Part shown: positions 43,322 through 53,364 of the stretch, one piece after another
Layout: every line of letters starts with the position of its first letter
Numbering within the stretch: the first letter of the stretch is position 1
Assembly: GCF_900156655.1 (NCBI RefSeq)
Contig: NZ_FTOG01000013.1
Span: forward strand, 1 to 64,000
Reading direction: 5' to 3'
Length of the DNA stretch: 64,000 nt
DNA from: Rhodobacter aestuarii
Lineage (GTDB): Bacteria; Pseudomonadota; Alphaproteobacteria; Rhodobacterales; Rhodobacteraceae
Notes under the pieces: generated by a model
The model's database searches: none
Seen by the model: only the letters and a program-made list of their open reading frames with translations
Told to the model about the DNA's origin: nothing
Translations under genes and position numbers: made by a program

Positions 43322-44635
43322 ATGGTGCGTTGGATATTGGCCGCAATGGCGGCGCTGATGATGACGGCAGGCTTGGCGGCAGCGCAGCAAGGCCCGCTGC
43401 ATATCGAAATTGACGAGGGCGTGATTGAACCGCTACCTTATGCGCTGCCGAGCTTCGTAGATGAAGGCGCAGGTGGGCTGACCCATGACATCACTCGCGT
43501 GATTGCCGATGACCTTTCCGGCACCGGGCTTTTCCGCGAAATTCCCGAAGCCGCGCATATTCAGCGCTTTGGCGTTTTTGACACGCCGGTGAGCTATGCC
43601 GATTGGCAAGCGATCAATGCGCAAGCGCTGATTGTTGGCGCTGTGGGCATGTCGGGTGGCAAGGTGGTGGTGAAATTCCGCCTGTTTGACATCTATTCCG
43701 GCGCGCAACTGGGCGATGGCCAGCAACTGGCGGCAAGCCCTCAAAGCTGGCGGCGGCTCGCGCATAAAGTGGCCGATGTGATTTATGCACGGGTCACCGG
43801 CGAAAGCGGCTATTTCGATAGCCGGGTGGTGTTTGTCTCTGAATCCGGTCCGAAAGACCAACGGCAAAAGCGCTTGGCCGTGATGGATTATGACGGGGCG
43901 AATGTGACCTACCTGACCGACAGCTCGACCATCGTGCTGGCGCCGCGCTTCTCGCCGCAAGGGGATCGTATCCTCTACACGACCTTTGAAACGGGCTTTC
44001 CACGGATCAAGATGATGGATGTGGGCAGTGCTTCGGGCCAGCTTTTGCCGGAAGTGCCCGGCACCATGACCTTTGCGCCGCGGTTTTCGCCCGATGGCAA
44101 TTCGATCGTCTATTCGCTGGAGCAAAACGGCAATACCGACCTCTTTCAGATGTCTGTGAATGGCGGTGGCGCGCAGCGGCTGACGAACTCGCCCGCGATT
44201 GAAACTGCGCCATCCTTTAGCCCCGATGGCGCGCGCATCGTGTTTGAAAGTGACCGCTCTGGCACGCAGCAGATCTACGTGATGCCGGTGGGCGGTGGCG
44301 AACCGGTGCGGATTTCTTTTGGCGAGGGGCGCTATGGCACCCCGGTTTGGTCGCCGCGTGGGGATTTGATCGCTTTCACCAAACAAGCGGGCGGGCGCTT
44401 CTTCATTGGGGTGATGCGCACCGATGGTTCGGAAGAGCGGTTGCTTACGGCGTCTTTCTTGGATGAGGGGCCGACATGGTCGCCCAATGGCCGCGTGATC
44501 ATGTTCACCCGCGAAAGCCCCGGCGCTTCGGGTGGGGCCAAACTTTACACCGTGGATATTTCGGGCCGGAACCTGAAAGCCATCGAGGGCGTTGGCGGCG
44601 CCTCTGACCCGACTTGGGGCCCGCTTCTGCCCTGA
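43322..44635 (+). CDS. tolB: Tol-Pal system periplasmic beta-propeller TolB
   Basis: A 437-residue periplasmic protein. A signal peptide (about 1-22, ending GLAAAQQ) is followed by an N-terminal alpha/beta domain and a six-bladed WD40-like propeller whose blades repeat [35 protein letters not shown] and [12 protein letters not shown]. It binds Pal and TolA in turn during outer-membrane constriction. ATG 43322 with GGGGAAG before it is preferred to the GTG three codons upstream. Confidence 0.96.
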   Translation: MVRWILAAMAALMMTAGLAAAQQGPLHIEIDEGVIEPLPYALPSFVDEGAGGLTHDITRVIADDLSGTGLFREIPEAAHIQRFGVFDTPVSYADWQAINAQALIVGAVGMSGGKVVVKFRLFDIYSGAQLGDGQQLAASPQSWRRLAHKVADVIYARVTGESGYFDSRVVFVSESGPKDQRQKRLAVMDYDGANVTYLTDSSTIVLAPRFSPQGDRILYTTFETGFPRIKMMDVGSASGQLLPEVPGTMTFAPRFSPDGNSIVYSLEQNGNTDLFQMSVNGGGAQRLTNSPAIETAPSFSPDGARIVFESDRSGTQQIYVMPVGGGEPVRISFGEGRYGTPVWSPRGDLIAFTKQAGGRFFIGVMRTDGSEERLLTASFLDEGPTWSPNGRVIMFTRESPGASGGAKLYTVDISGRNLKAIEGVGGASDPTWGPLLP

Positions 44636-44700
44636 TTCACAACTCGAAACAAAGCTGATATTGTGCCTGCAAACGGCACGTCAACAAAAGGCGGTAGAAC

Positions 44701-45213
44701 ATGCAACTTCTGACTAAAGCGGCGCTGGGCCTTGCGCTGGTCGCGCTGGCCGCGTGTAACAATCCTCAAGGCATGGGCGGGGTCAACGACCCCGGTGGGG
44801 CTTTCGGTGAAGGCGGCATCTCGCAAGGCGCGCTGAATGACCCGAACTCGCCCGCTTATTTCTCGGCCACGGTGGGCGACACGGTCAACTTCCTTGTCGA
44901 CCAATCGACGCTCAGCGATGGCGCCCGCACCACGCTTGCGGGCCAAGCGCAATGGCTCAATGCGCACCCCAACTATGCCGCGATCATTGAAGGCCATGCC
45001 GACGAACAAGGCACCCGGGAATACAACCTTGCTCTTGGTGCGCGCCGCGCCAGCGCAGTGCAAGAATATCTGATCTCGCAAGGGGTTGCGGCAACGCGGT
45101 TGCGCACGGTTTCCTATGGCAAGGAACGTCCGCTCGCGGTCTGCTCGACCGAGGAATGCTACTACAAGAACCGCCGCGCGGTCACTGTGATCTCGATCGG
45201 CGCGGGGAGCTAA
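44701..45213 (+). CDS. pal: peptidoglycan-associated lipoprotein Pal
   Basis: A 170-residue outer-membrane lipoprotein. The lipobox LAAC puts the acylated Cys at residue 19. The OmpA-like peptidoglycan-binding domain begins near residue 60 and has the EGHADEQGTREYNLALGARRA signature with the Asp/Arg pair that binds meso-diaminopimelate. A Gly/Pro-rich linker precedes it. It tethers the outer membrane to the wall and is the target of TolA/TolB. Confidence 0.97.
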   Translation: MQLLTKAALGLALVALAACNNPQGMGGVNDPGGAFGEGGISQGALNDPNSPAYFSATVGDTVNFLVDQSTLSDGARTTLAGQAQWLNAHPNYAAIIEGHADEQGTREYNLALGARRASAVQEYLISQGVAATRLRTVSYGKERPLAVCSTEECYYKNRRAVTVISIGAGS

Positions 45214-45217
45214 GGCA

Positions 45218-46057
45218 ATGGCACTGGGCATGAGACAAGCGGCAAAGCGGGTGGCGATAGGGGCGGCCCTTGCGCTGGCGCTGTCCGTGCCCGCCAAGGC
45301 CGAAACGCTGGCCGATATCCGCGCGGAGCTTGGCCAGCTTTCGGCGCAAATCCAAAGCCTGCGCGGCGAGCTTGTGGCCTCTGGCGCGCAAGGTCTGCAA
45401 GCTGCGGGCGGCGCTTCGGCGCTGCAACGGATGGATGCGATGGAGGCGGAGCTGACCCGCCTCACCGCCCGCACCGAGGCGCTCGCCAACCGGGTTGAGC
45501 AAGTGGTGAAAGACGGGACGAACCGGGTTGGTGATCTGGAATTCCGGATTTGTGAGATGGAGCCGGGCTGCGATATCAGCGCCGTAGGACAGGCTCAGCC
45601 TTTGGGCGGGGCCTCGGCTGCGGCGATCACCGCGCCCGCGCCGAGTGCGGTTGGCTCTGGTTCCGGGGCTTTGGCAATGAACGAACAAGCAGACTTTGAT
45701 CGGGCCAAGGCGGTGCTCGATCAAGGTGACTTTCGTGCCGCTGCGGACCTCTTTAAGACCTTTGCCGAAACCTATCCGGGTGGCCCCTTAACTGATGATG
45801 CGGCTTATCTGCGCGGCGATGCGTTGAACAAGGCGGGCGATGTGCCCAATGCCGCCCGCGCTTGGCTTGATGCATTTTCAGCGGCGCCCGAAGGCCCGCG
45901 CGCGGCGGATAACCTGCTTGAACTTGGCAAGGCGCTTGGCGCTTTGGGGCAGCAGAGCGAAGCCTGTGCCACGCTGGTTGAAGTGCCCGCGCGGTTCCCC
46001 AGTTCGGGGGCGGCGGCGCAAGTGGGCCCGGCGAAGGCCGCGCTTGGGTGCCCGTGA
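45218..46057 (+). CDS. cpoB: cell division coordinator CpoB (YbgF)
   Basis: A 279-residue periplasmic protein. A signal peptide (ending VPAKAET, cut near 28) is followed by a coiled coil (about 30-105), a linker rich in Ala/Pro/Gly, and TPR repeats in the C-terminal 120 residues (FDRAKAVLDQGDFRAAADLFKTF and similar). CpoB couples Tol-Pal constriction with septal peptidoglycan synthesis. It begins four bases after pal and its stop overlaps the tilS GTG (GTGA). Confidence 0.93.
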   Translation: MALGMRQAAKRVAIGAALALALSVPAKAETLADIRAELGQLSAQIQSLRGELVASGAQGLQAAGGASALQRMDAMEAELTRLTARTEALANRVEQVVKDGTNRVGDLEFRICEMEPGCDISAVGQAQPLGGASAAAITAPAPSAVGSGSGALAMNEQADFDRAKAVLDQGDFRAAADLFKTFAETYPGGPLTDDAAYLRGDALNKAGDVPNAARAWLDAFSAAPEGPRAADNLLELGKALGALGQQSEACATLVEVPARFPSSGAAAQVGPAKAALGCP

Positions 46058-47358
46058 CACCGCCAATCGGACGGCACGACCCGACCGCTATGCGGGCCGC
46101 GCTTGAGGCGGGAAACGTCTCTCCGGAAGATGGCGTTTTGCTTTGGGCGGCCGATGCGGCCCTGGCGCTGAGGCCACATCTACATATGCGTTGGGTCGGT
46201 GTCGCTGTTTCTGGCGGTTCTGATTCTATGGCAACGCTGTGGCTTTTGGCGCAACTGCACGATGTCGAGGCGGTCACGGTGAACCACGGTTTGCGCCCCG
46301 AAGCCGAGGCAGAAGCCGAATTCGTGGCCCAATTTTGCGCCGCGCACGGCATTCCCCACACCACGCTCAAATGGGAAGGCACGCAGGCGCAAGGGAACCT
46401 GATGGATGCTGCGCGCCGGGCGCGCTTGCAGCTGATCGGTGATTGGGCGCGGCGGCGTGGGCTTGGCGCGGTGGCGCTGGGGCATACGGCCGATGATCAG
46501 GCCGAAACCTTTTTGATGCGGCTTTCGCGGGAAGCGGGGCTTGAGGGGCTTTCGGGAATGCGCGAAAGCTTCGAGGCCGAGGGGATGCTCTGGCTGCGTC
46601 CGTTTTTGCTGCAAAGCCGGGCCGATCTGCGCCGCTATTTGGAACGGCAAGGCATCGGCTGGGTCGAAGACCCAAGCAATCAAAACGACCGCTATGACCG
46701 GGTGAAGGCGCGCCAAGCGCTTCGGGTGCTGCGCCCGCTGGGCATTTCGGTCGCCAAACTCAACGCGGTTGTGGGCCATTTGGCGATGGCCGAGCAGGCG
46801 GTGGGCTTTTCGCTGCGCCGCTTGGCAGAGGAGCATGTGCAAGAAGCGGCGGGCGATGTTCTGGTCGATGCTTGGGCGTTTCGTAACCTCTTCGATGCCG
46901 AGACCAGCCGCCGCTTGGTGAATGCCGCTCTGATGTGGATTTCGGGCGCAGACTATCCGCCGCGCGCGGCCAAGGTGCTCGATTTCTTGATGAGTTGGCG
47001 AACCCGGCGCGATTGCACGCTACATGGCTGCCGTATCACTGTGAGCGATGACACGATCCGCTTTACCCGCGAGGCGAAGGCGGTGACTGGTCTGCGCGTG
47101 CCGGTTGGCCAAGACTGGGACCGATGGCGGCTCGATGGGCCCTTGGAAGACGGGTTCGAGATTGCCGCTTTGGGCGCAGAGGGTCTGAAGCAGATCAAAA
47201 CTTGGCGCGACAGTGGTTTGCCTCGGCCGACACTTTTGGCTTCCCCAGCCGTTTGGCGCGGTGAAACGCTGGTCTCCGCCCCCTTGGCGGGGCGCGCAAA
47301 CGGATATTCTGCCCATATTGTCCGCGGCAGTTTCGCGAATGCGCTAATCAGGCGTTGA
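46054..47358 (+). CDS. tilS: tRNA(Ile)-lysidine synthase TilS
   Basis: A 434-residue ATP-dependent enzyme that converts C34 of the AUA-reading tRNA-Ile to lysidine. The PP-loop is [16 protein letters not shown] near residue 50, and further conserved blocks are [13 protein letters not shown] and [30 protein letters not shown] chose the GTG at 46054 because it forms a four-base GTGA overlap with cpoB; GTG 46048 or ATG 46090 cannot be excluded. Confidence 0.92.
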   Translation: MTPPIGRHDPTAMRAALEAGNVSPEDGVLLWAADAALALRPHLHMRWVGVAVSGGSDSMATLWLLAQLHDVEAVTVNHGLRPEAEAEAEFVAQFCAAHGIPHTTLKWEGTQAQGNLMDAARRARLQLIGDWARRRGLGAVALGHTADDQAETFLMRLSREAGLEGLSGMRESFEAEGMLWLRPFLLQSRADLRRYLERQGIGWVEDPSNQNDRYDRVKARQALRVLRPLGISVAKLNAVVGHLAMAEQAVGFSLRRLAEEHVQEAAGDVLVDAWAFRNLFDAETSRRLVNAALMWISGADYPPRAAKVLDFLMSWRTRRDCTLHGCRITVSDDTIRFTREAKAVTGLRVPVGQDWDRWRLDGPLEDGFEIAALGAEGLKQIKTWRDSGLPRPTLLASPAVWRGETLVSAPLAGRANGYSAHIVRGSFANALIRR

Positions 47359-47392
47359 ACCTGCGCGCGCAATCCCTATTTTCTCATGGAAC

Positions 47393-47415
47393 GGCATCGC
47401 CCCCCGGGCGGTGCC
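47393..47415 (+). promoter_or_regulatory. leader hairpin directly before ftsH
   Basis: GGCATCGCCC pairs with GGGCGGTGCC (one U-G pair) around CCC, followed by CTGTCTTTCTTT and then the ftsH ribosome binding site GGAGG. It could end tilS transcripts, act as an attenuator, or stabilise the ftsH mRNA. Confidence 0.45.
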
Positions 47416-47438
47416 CTGTCTTTCTTTGGAGGTCTCTC

Positions 47439-49334
47439 TTGGGCAACGCGCGTAACCTCGCTTTCTGGGCCCTGCTTTTCGTGCTCATCCTCGTGCTGTT
47501 TAACCTGCTCGGTAACGGCCAAGGGCCGCTCAATTCGAAGCAAGTGTCCTATTCCGAGTTCATCGCCGCCGTCGATAAGGGCGAGGTGAAATCGGTTCAG
47601 CTCGATGGCGAAGACGTGCGCTATCAGGATTCAGACGGGGAAAACTTCGCCACGGTGAAGCCGGAATCCGACGAAATTGCTGAGCATCTGATCGCCAAAG
47701 GCGTGTCGGTTGATGTGGTGAAGCAAGAGCAATCGGGTCTGATGTCGATCTTGGGCGTCTGGCTGCCCTTCTTGGTGATGATCGGGCTTTGGATCTTCTT
47801 CATGAACCGCATGCAAGGCGGCGGCAAAGGCGGTGCGATGGGCTTTGGCAAGTCCAAGGCGAAGCTTTTGACAGAAAAGCATGGCCGTGTGACATTTGAC
47901 GATGTCGCGGGCATCGACGAGGCCAAGGAAGAGCTTGAGGAAATCGTCGAATTCCTGCGTAACCCGCAGAAGTTCAGCCGTCTGGGCGGCAAAATCCCGA
48001 AAGGCGCGCTGCTGGTTGGCCCGCCCGGCACGGGTAAAACGCTGCTTGCGCGCGCCATCGCGGGCGAGGCGGGCGTGCCCTTCTTCACCATCTCGGGGTC
48101 TGACTTTGTGGAAATGTTCGTCGGCGTGGGCGCCAGCCGCGTGCGTGACATGTTCGACCAAGCCAAGAAAAACGCGCCCTGCATTCTGTTCATCGACGAG
48201 ATCGACGCTGTGGGCCGCGCCCGTGGGGTTGGCATCGGCGGTGGTAATGACGAGCGCGAACAGACGCTGAACCAGTTGCTGGTTGAGATGGACGGGTTCG
48301 AGGCCAATGAAGGCATCATCATCATTGCGGCCACGAACCGCAAAGACGTGCTGGACCCTGCGCTTTTGCGCCCCGGTCGTTTCGACCGTCAGATCCACGT
48401 GCCGAACCCCGATATCAAAGGCCGCGAAAAAATTCTTTCGGTGCATGCGCGCAAAGTGCCTGCTGGCCCCGATGTCGATCTGCGCGTGATCGCGCGCGGG
48501 ACGCCGGGCTTCTCGGGCGCGGACCTTGCCAACCTTGTCAACGAAGCGGCGCTGATGGCGGCGCGGGTGGGCCGTCGTTTTGTGACGATGGAAGATTTCG
48601 AAAACGCCAAAGACAAGGTGATGATGGGGGTCGAGCGCCGCTCCATGGTGCTGACGCCCGAGCAAAAGGAAATGACCGCCTATCACGAAGCCGGTCACGC
48701 TGTGGTTGGCCTCAAGCTGCCCAAATGCGACCCGGTTTATAAGGCGACGATCATCCCGCGCGGTCAGGCGCTTGGCATGGTGGTGAGCCTGCCGGAAATG
48801 GACAAGCTCAACTACCACAAGGATGAAGCCAAGCAGAAGATCGCCATGACCATGGCGGGCAAAGCGGCTGAGATTCTGAAATGGGGCGAGGAGCATGTCT
48901 CGAACGGCCCGGCGGGCGACATTCAGCAAGCCTCTGCGATTGCGCGGGCGATGGTGATGCGCTGGGGCATGTCGGACAAGGTCGGCAATATTGACTATTC
49001 CGAAGCGCATGAAGGCTATCAGGGCAACACCGGCGGCTTCTCGGTTTCGACCAAGACGAAAGAGTTGATCGAAGACGAGGTGCGCGGCCTGATTGAGCAA
49101 GGCTACCAAGATGCGCGGCGGATCATTGAAGAAAACCGCGAGGAATGGGAGCGTTTGGCCCAAGGTCTCTTGGAATACGAAACTCTGACCGGTGACGAAA
49201 TTCGCAAAGTGATGGCGGGCGAGGCGCTGGACGCCGATGACGACGATGCCACGCCCACGGGCAGCCTGCCCACGGTGACGGCAATGCCGCGCACCAAGCC
49301 AGCCTCCAAACCCACGCCCGAGCCAAACGTGTAA
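47439..49334 (+). CDS. ftsH: ATP-dependent zinc metalloprotease FtsH
   Basis: A 631-residue inner-membrane AAA protease. It starts at a TTG ([20 protein letters not shown]) with GGAGG six bases before it; the 28 codons upstream in frame lack family similarity. Two membrane helices (about 6-22 and 106-126) flank the periplasmic domain. Walker A is GPPGTGKT at 194-201, Walker B is [10 protein letters not shown], the second region of homology contains RPGRFDRQ, and the zinc site is HEAGH at 416-420. It degrades regulators such as RpoH and LpxC and misassembled membrane proteins. Confidence 0.96.
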   Translation: MGNARNLAFWALLFVLILVLFNLLGNGQGPLNSKQVSYSEFIAAVDKGEVKSVQLDGEDVRYQDSDGENFATVKPESDEIAEHLIAKGVSVDVVKQEQSGLMSILGVWLPFLVMIGLWIFFMNRMQGGGKGGAMGFGKSKAKLLTEKHGRVTFDDVAGIDEAKEELEEIVEFLRNPQKFSRLGGKIPKGALLVGPPGTGKTLLARAIAGEAGVPFFTISGSDFVEMFVGVGASRVRDMFDQAKKNAPCILFIDEIDAVGRARGVGIGGGNDEREQTLNQLLVEMDGFEANEGIIIIAATNRKDVLDPALLRPGRFDRQIHVPNPDIKGREKILSVHARKVPAGPDVDLRVIARGTPGFSGADLANLVNEAALMAARVGRRFVTMEDFENAKDKVMMGVERRSMVLTPEQKEMTAYHEAGHAVVGLKLPKCDPVYKATIIPRGQALGMVVSLPEMDKLNYHKDEAKQKIAMTMAGKAAEILKWGEEHVSNGPAGDIQQASAIARAMVMRWGMSDKVGNIDYSEAHEGYQGNTGGFSVSTKTKELIEDEVRGLIEQGYQDARRIIEENREEWERLAQGLLEYETLTGDEIRKVMAGEALDADDDDATPTGSLPTVTAMPRTKPASKPTPEPNV

Positions 49335-49336
49335 AA

Positions 49337-50134
49337 ATGGCCAGCAAGAAGGCAGACATGCGAGGGCAAAAGCCTTGCGACAGGTTTGCTGAATTGAACC
49401 TGCGCGCAGCATGCGATTTGCTCGCGCAGGTTGGGCCCTTGCCCGAAGGCGCTGTGGTCGATTTTGGCTGCGGGGCCGGAGAGGCGGGCGTCGCGCTTTC
49501 TGAAAGGTTCAAAACCCGTAAGCTGGTGGGGATTGAAAGCGCCAAGCCGCTTTTGAAAAAGGCCACCGCGACAGGCGTTTATAAGCGCTGCGACTTGGTG
49601 GATCTTTCTGAATGGGAGCCGGGGAAACCTCCGGCTCTTATTTTTTCGAGCACCGCTTTGCATCATGTGCCAGATCACGCGGTGCTTTTGCCGCGGCTTT
49701 TCAATATGCTCGCGCCGGGGGGCAGTTTGGCGGTGCAAATGCCGATGCAGTGCCATGCGTCCTCGCATGTGCTGTTGCGCGAATTGGCGGCGCGGATGTT
49801 TCCGACCCGCTTCGCGCCCGAAACCCTTACCGCAACAATCCTAACGCCTGAGCATTATTGGAAGATGCTGTCCCCCTTAGGGCAACTGAACCTGTGGCGA
49901 AGCTCTTATTATTGCTGCTTGCCGGCCGAACCGGTCGCCCATCCGGTGCGCCGCTTCACCCAAAACACGGCGATGCAGCCGTTCTTGCAGGAGTTGACCG
50001 AGCTTGAGGCCACAGCCTTCGAGCGGGCCTATGATGCGGCCTTGGCCGATGCCTACCCCTGCGCCTCCGATGGTTCGGTGGTGATGCCGCTGATGCGGAT
50101 GTTCTTTGTTCTGGTGCGACCCGAGAGTGCGTGA
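49337..50134 (+). CDS. SAM-dependent methyltransferase (trans-aconitate methyltransferase-like)
   Basis: A 265-residue class I methyltransferase. SAM motif I is VVDFGCGAGEAGVALSE, followed by KLVGIESAKPLLKKA and post-motif FSSTALHHVPDHAVLLPRLFNMLAPGGSLAVQMP. The LHH-x-PD and RLFNMLAPGG arrangement and overall length resemble trans-aconitate 2-methyltransferase (Tam), but the substrate is not proven. It starts two bases after ftsH and may be read through from it. Confidence 0.85.
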   Translation: MASKKADMRGQKPCDRFAELNLRAACDLLAQVGPLPEGAVVDFGCGAGEAGVALSERFKTRKLVGIESAKPLLKKATATGVYKRCDLVDLSEWEPGKPPALIFSSTALHHVPDHAVLLPRLFNMLAPGGSLAVQMPMQCHASSHVLLRELAARMFPTRFAPETLTATILTPEHYWKMLSPLGQLNLWRSSYYCCLPAEPVAHPVRRFTQNTAMQPFLQELTELEATAFERAYDAALADAYPCASDGSVVMPLMRMFFVLVRPESA

Positions 50135-50325
50135 GTCAGCGCCAAAGGGTCGCAATCACGCCACCCGCCCCGCGCGCCTTCGCTAATCTGCGGTCAGTTC
50201 GGTGGGTCTGTTCAGGGCAGATCAGCCGTTTGGGGTGGCTGCAAGACAGGGGATAATCGAGCCGGGGTTGAGAAGAAGCGGTCAAGGTGCGATAGGGGCA
50301 GGGTACAACAGCGGAAATATTGCCG

Positions 50326-50631
50326 ATGAGAGAGCCCTCCGAAATTCCTTCGATGGCCGAACTGCGTGCCGAAATTGACGCGCTCGACCTCCGTCTCGTG
50401 GCCCTTCTTGCCGAACGTGCGCGGTTTATCGACCGTGCTGCCCAACTCAAGCCCGGCGAGGGCATGCCTGCGCGGATCACCGCGCGGGTGGAGGAAGTGG
50501 TGGCCAATGCGAAAGCAGCGGCCGAGGCGCGCGGGTTAGACCCCGCATTGGTCGAGGCGATCTGGCGGATGATGGTCGAATGGTCCATTGCCCGCGAAGA
50601 AGCCGTATTAGGCAAGGGAGAGGCGGATTGA
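50326..50631 (+). CDS. chorismate mutase, AroQ class (PchB-like)
   Basis: A 101-residue all-helical protein. The first helix AELRAEIDALDLRLVALLAERARFIDRAAQLK has the Arg/Lys pattern of AroQ mutases, and the last helix IWRMMVEWSIAREEAVL is closest to PchB-type proteins (isochorismate pyruvate-lyases). It therefore probably converts chorismate to prephenate, with salicylate formation from isochorismate as an alternative. The start is uncertain (TTG 50320, ATG 50326 or ATG 50353). Its TGA overlaps the TTG start of the FolD paralogue. Confidence 0.83.
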   Translation: MREPSEIPSMAELRAEIDALDLRLVALLAERARFIDRAAQLKPGEGMPARITARVEEVVANAKAAAEARGLDPALVEAIWRMMVEWSIAREEAVLGKGEAD

Positions 50632-51506
50632 ACGCCACGATCATCGACGGGAAGTCTTTCGCAGAACAGACGCTTGCGCAAACGCGCGCCGAGGCACAGG
50701 CGCTCAGCGCCGCCGGATGGGCGCCCCGGCTTGTGTCCATTTCCGTTGGTGATGTGGCGGCTGCCGAACTTTATGTGCGCAACCAGCAAAAGCGCGCCGA
50801 AGCGGCGGGCGTTGGCTTTGAGGCGCGCAACTACCCAGCCTCTATCAGCCTAGAACAATTGCAAGGTGTGCTGGCGGGACTGAATGCCGATCCTCGGATC
50901 AATGGCATCATTATACAGCGCCCCTTGCCCGCGCATATCCCGGTCAAGGCGCTGCAAAAGGCGGTGCACCCCCTCAAAGATGTGGAAGGGATGCATCCAG
51001 CCTCGATCGGCAATATCGTCTATAATGACCTTGAGCTTGGCCCCTGCACGGCGGTGGCGGCGGTGGAAATTCTCAAATCCCTGCCTTTGCAAATGGAAGG
51101 GCTCAATGTCTGCGTGATTGGGCATTCCGAGATTGTCGGCAAGCCGATCGCGTTTTTGATGATGGGGCTCGGGGCCACGGTCACGGTGTGCCATCATATG
51201 ACGCGCCAAGTTGCGGTGCATTCGCGCGCGGCGGATGCGGTTTTTGTGGCGGTGGGCAAGCCCGGGCTGGTGCATGGCGATATGCTCAAACCCGGCGCGG
51301 CGCTGATTGATATTGGCATCAATCGGGTGGACGGGCGCACCGTAGGCGACGCCGATTTTGACAGCTGCGCCGAGGTGGCAGGCTGGATCACCCCAGTGCC
51401 GGGCGGCGTGGGCCCGGTGACGGTCTCGATTCTGATGAAGAACGCGGTCCGGGCCACGCGCTTGCAGATGGAACATTACCAAGCCGCCTTTGCGGCCGCA
51501 GTCTGA
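50628..51506 (+). CDS. FolD-like methylene-THF dehydrogenase paralogue lacking the catalytic lysine
   Basis: A 292-residue FolD homologue, directly upstream of a normal folD. The fold is intact: Rossmann motif [18 protein letters not shown] near 163-180 and [14 protein letters not shown] near 254. However, the cyclohydrolase lysine (Lys54 in E. coli FolD) is Gln53 here (YVRNQQK), and the Asp of KDVDG (E. coli Asp121) is Glu120 (KDVEG). Gln97 is kept. A dehydrogenase without cyclohydrolase activity, as in monofunctional eukaryotic relatives, is the best guess. Its TTG start forms TTGA with the chorismate mutase stop and has GGGAGAGG upstream. Confidence 0.87.
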   Translation: MNATIIDGKSFAEQTLAQTRAEAQALSAAGWAPRLVSISVGDVAAAELYVRNQQKRAEAAGVGFEARNYPASISLEQLQGVLAGLNADPRINGIIIQRPLPAHIPVKALQKAVHPLKDVEGMHPASIGNIVYNDLELGPCTAVAAVEILKSLPLQMEGLNVCVIGHSEIVGKPIAFLMMGLGATVTVCHHMTRQVAVHSRAADAVFVAVGKPGLVHGDMLKPGAALIDIGINRVDGRTVGDADFDSCAEVAGWITPVPGGVGPVTVSILMKNAVRATRLQMEHYQAAFAAAV

Positions 51507-51517
51507 GGGAGAAAGCG

Positions 51518-52408
51518 ATGACGGCGAAAGTGATCGACGGCAAGGCCTTTGCGTCCAATGTGCGCGCGCAAGTGGCCACGCATGTGACGCGGCTGAAAGA
51601 GGTCAACGGGCTGACGCCGGGCCTTGCTGTAGTGCTGGTGGGCGAAGATCCGGCAAGCGAAGTTTATGTGCGCAACAAGGGGAAGCAGACCGTTGAGGTC
51701 GGCATGAACTCCTATGAGCACAAGCTGCCTGCGGAAACCTCGGAAGAAGACCTGCTGGCGCTGATTTCCAGGCTCAATGCCGATCCGGCGGTGCATGGGA
51801 TTTTGGTGCAATTGCCGCTGCCGGGGCATTTGGACAGCGACCTGGTGATCAATTCGATCGACCCAGCGAAGGATGTGGACGGGTTCCATATCTCGAACGT
51901 CGGGCTTTTGGGCACCGGGCAAAAGTCGATGGTGCCCTGTACGCCGCTTGGCTGCTTGATGATGCTGCGCGACCATCACGGCAGCCTTTCGGGGCTGAAC
52001 GCTGTTGTCGTGGGGCGCTCGAACATCGTCGGCAAGCCGATGGCGCAACTGCTTTTGGCCGATAGCTGCACTGTGACCATTGCGCACAGCCGCACCAAAG
52101 ATTTGGCCTCTGTTTGCCGGGGGGCAGACATTCTGGTGGCGGCTGTTGGTCGGCCCGAAATGATCCCCGGCGATTGGGTGAAACCGGGCGCGACGGTGAT
52201 TGATGTGGGCATCAACCGCATTGAGCGTGACGGCAAGAAAAAGCTCGTAGGCGACGTAGAATATGGCTCTGCGGCTGAAGTGGCGGGGGCGATCACCCCG
52301 GTTCCGGGCGGCGTTGGGCCGATGACGATTGCTTGTCTTCTGGCAAATACGCTGACCGCTTGCTGCCGCGCACATGGCCTCCCCGAGCCCGAAGGTCTGA
52401 CGGCGTAA
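51518..52408 (+). CDS. folD: bifunctional methylene-THF dehydrogenase/methenyl-THF cyclohydrolase
   Basis: A 296-residue FolD that interconverts 5,10-methylene-THF and 10-formyl-THF for purine and formate metabolism. Catalytic residues match E. coli numbering exactly: Tyr50 and Lys54 in YVRNKGK, Gln98 in [10 protein letters not shown], and Asp121 in KDVDGFH. The NADP motif is [17 protein letters not shown] and the family signature [17 protein letters not shown]. It starts 11 bases after the FolD-like gene, so they are likely co-transcribed. Confidence 0.96.
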   Translation: MTAKVIDGKAFASNVRAQVATHVTRLKEVNGLTPGLAVVLVGEDPASEVYVRNKGKQTVEVGMNSYEHKLPAETSEEDLLALISRLNADPAVHGILVQLPLPGHLDSDLVINSIDPAKDVDGFHISNVGLLGTGQKSMVPCTPLGCLMMLRDHHGSLSGLNAVVVGRSNIVGKPMAQLLLADSCTVTIAHSRTKDLASVCRGADILVAAVGRPEMIPGDWVKPGATVIDVGINRIERDGKKKLVGDVEYGSAAEVAGAITPVPGGVGPMTIACLLANTLTACCRAHGLPEPEGLTA

Positions 52409-52421
52409 ACCTTTTTCATAG

Positions 52422-52444
52422 GAGGCTGCCGTTTTGGCAGCCTC
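52422..52444 (+). terminator. hairpin after folD
   Basis: Perfect 9-bp stem GAGGCTGCC / GGCAGCCTC with loop GTTTT, 14 bases after the stop. No direct U-tract, though TTTT appears 12 bases on. Confidence 0.5.
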
Positions 52445-52530
52445 TCCGCCGCATTGTTTTGTCGGACGTAAGCGTTTAGTTTATAGAGGCATTTTTCTAG
52501 CGGCGCGGAGGCTTCCCGAAGCGTTTTTCC

Positions 52531-53358
52531 ATGATCAAGTTTCTAAAGGCCTATAAGCGGGCGGTGTTTCTGCCCATCGTGCCCGTCGTCTGGGCGATGC
52601 TTTCGATCATCGGTGTGATCGGCGCGCCTTTTGGGTCTGGCCATTTGGGCTTGCTCAATCTCTTCTTGTTTTGGCCGGTGGTCATCGGTCTGTCGATTTT
52701 ATGTGGCGCAGCCTTACGGGTCTTGGTGCGCGAATATATGGGTTTTCGCAGCTTTTGGCCCGAAGCGCCCCTGATCGCGTTTTTTGCCGCCTGTTTGCTG
52801 GCTCCTGGCTACAAATGGTTGGCGGTGGCTTTGTCCGAGACGACGCAAATGATCCCCAACCTGTTTGCCCTTTTTGGATACGCCTTCGTGGTCTCTTTGG
52901 TGATTTCAACCTTTCGGCACATTCTATCCTCTCATCCGACCCCGGTGATTTCATCAACAGAGACGAAACCCACGCCGCCGCCCGCGCCCGTGCTGGTCGC
53001 AAAGCCACGCCCCATCAAAGCGCGGATTTTCGAGCGGCTGGAGCCAGAGTTGCGGGCCCCGCTTTTGCGGCTGGAGGTCAACGACCATTATGTGGACGTG
53101 GTGACCGAGGCCGGAAAGACCAGCCTTCTTTTGCGCCTTGCGGATGCGATTGCGGAGACTGAGGGCATAGAAGGGCTGCAGGTGCACCGCTCGCATTGGG
53201 TCGCCCGCAAAGCCATGACGGCGGTGCGGCGAGAACGCGGTAAATGCACATTGGTGTTGCGAGACGGCACGCAAGTCCCGGTGTCCCGCAGCCAGATGCC
53301 CGTGGTGCTGGAACTCGGTCTGCCCGAGTGCGATTTGGACGCGACCTCCGGTGCGTGA
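52531..53358 (+). CDS. membrane-anchored LytTR-type DNA-binding regulator
   Basis: A 275-residue protein with four hydrophobic helices (about 11-31, 42-64, 79-100 and 108-128), a Pro-rich linker (147-162), and a C-terminal LytTR domain (about 175-262). The domain shows LRLEVNDHYVDVVTEAG, LLRLADAIAE and the hallmark LQVHRSHWVARKAM. There is no receiver domain, so it belongs to the membrane-bound LytTR group, which senses at or in the membrane. It is convergent with the AAA ATPase gene, six bases away. Targets and signal are unknown. Confidence 0.85.
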   Translation: MIKFLKAYKRAVFLPIVPVVWAMLSIIGVIGAPFGSGHLGLLNLFLFWPVVIGLSILCGAALRVLVREYMGFRSFWPEAPLIAFFAACLLAPGYKWLAVALSETTQMIPNLFALFGYAFVVSLVISTFRHILSSHPTPVISSTETKPTPPPAPVLVAKPRPIKARIFERLEPELRAPLLRLEVNDHYVDVVTEAGKTSLLLRLADAIAETEGIEGLQVHRSHWVARKAMTAVRRERGKCTLVLRDGTQVPVSRSQMPVVLELGLPECDLDATSGA

Positions 53359-53364
53359 GCCCAT

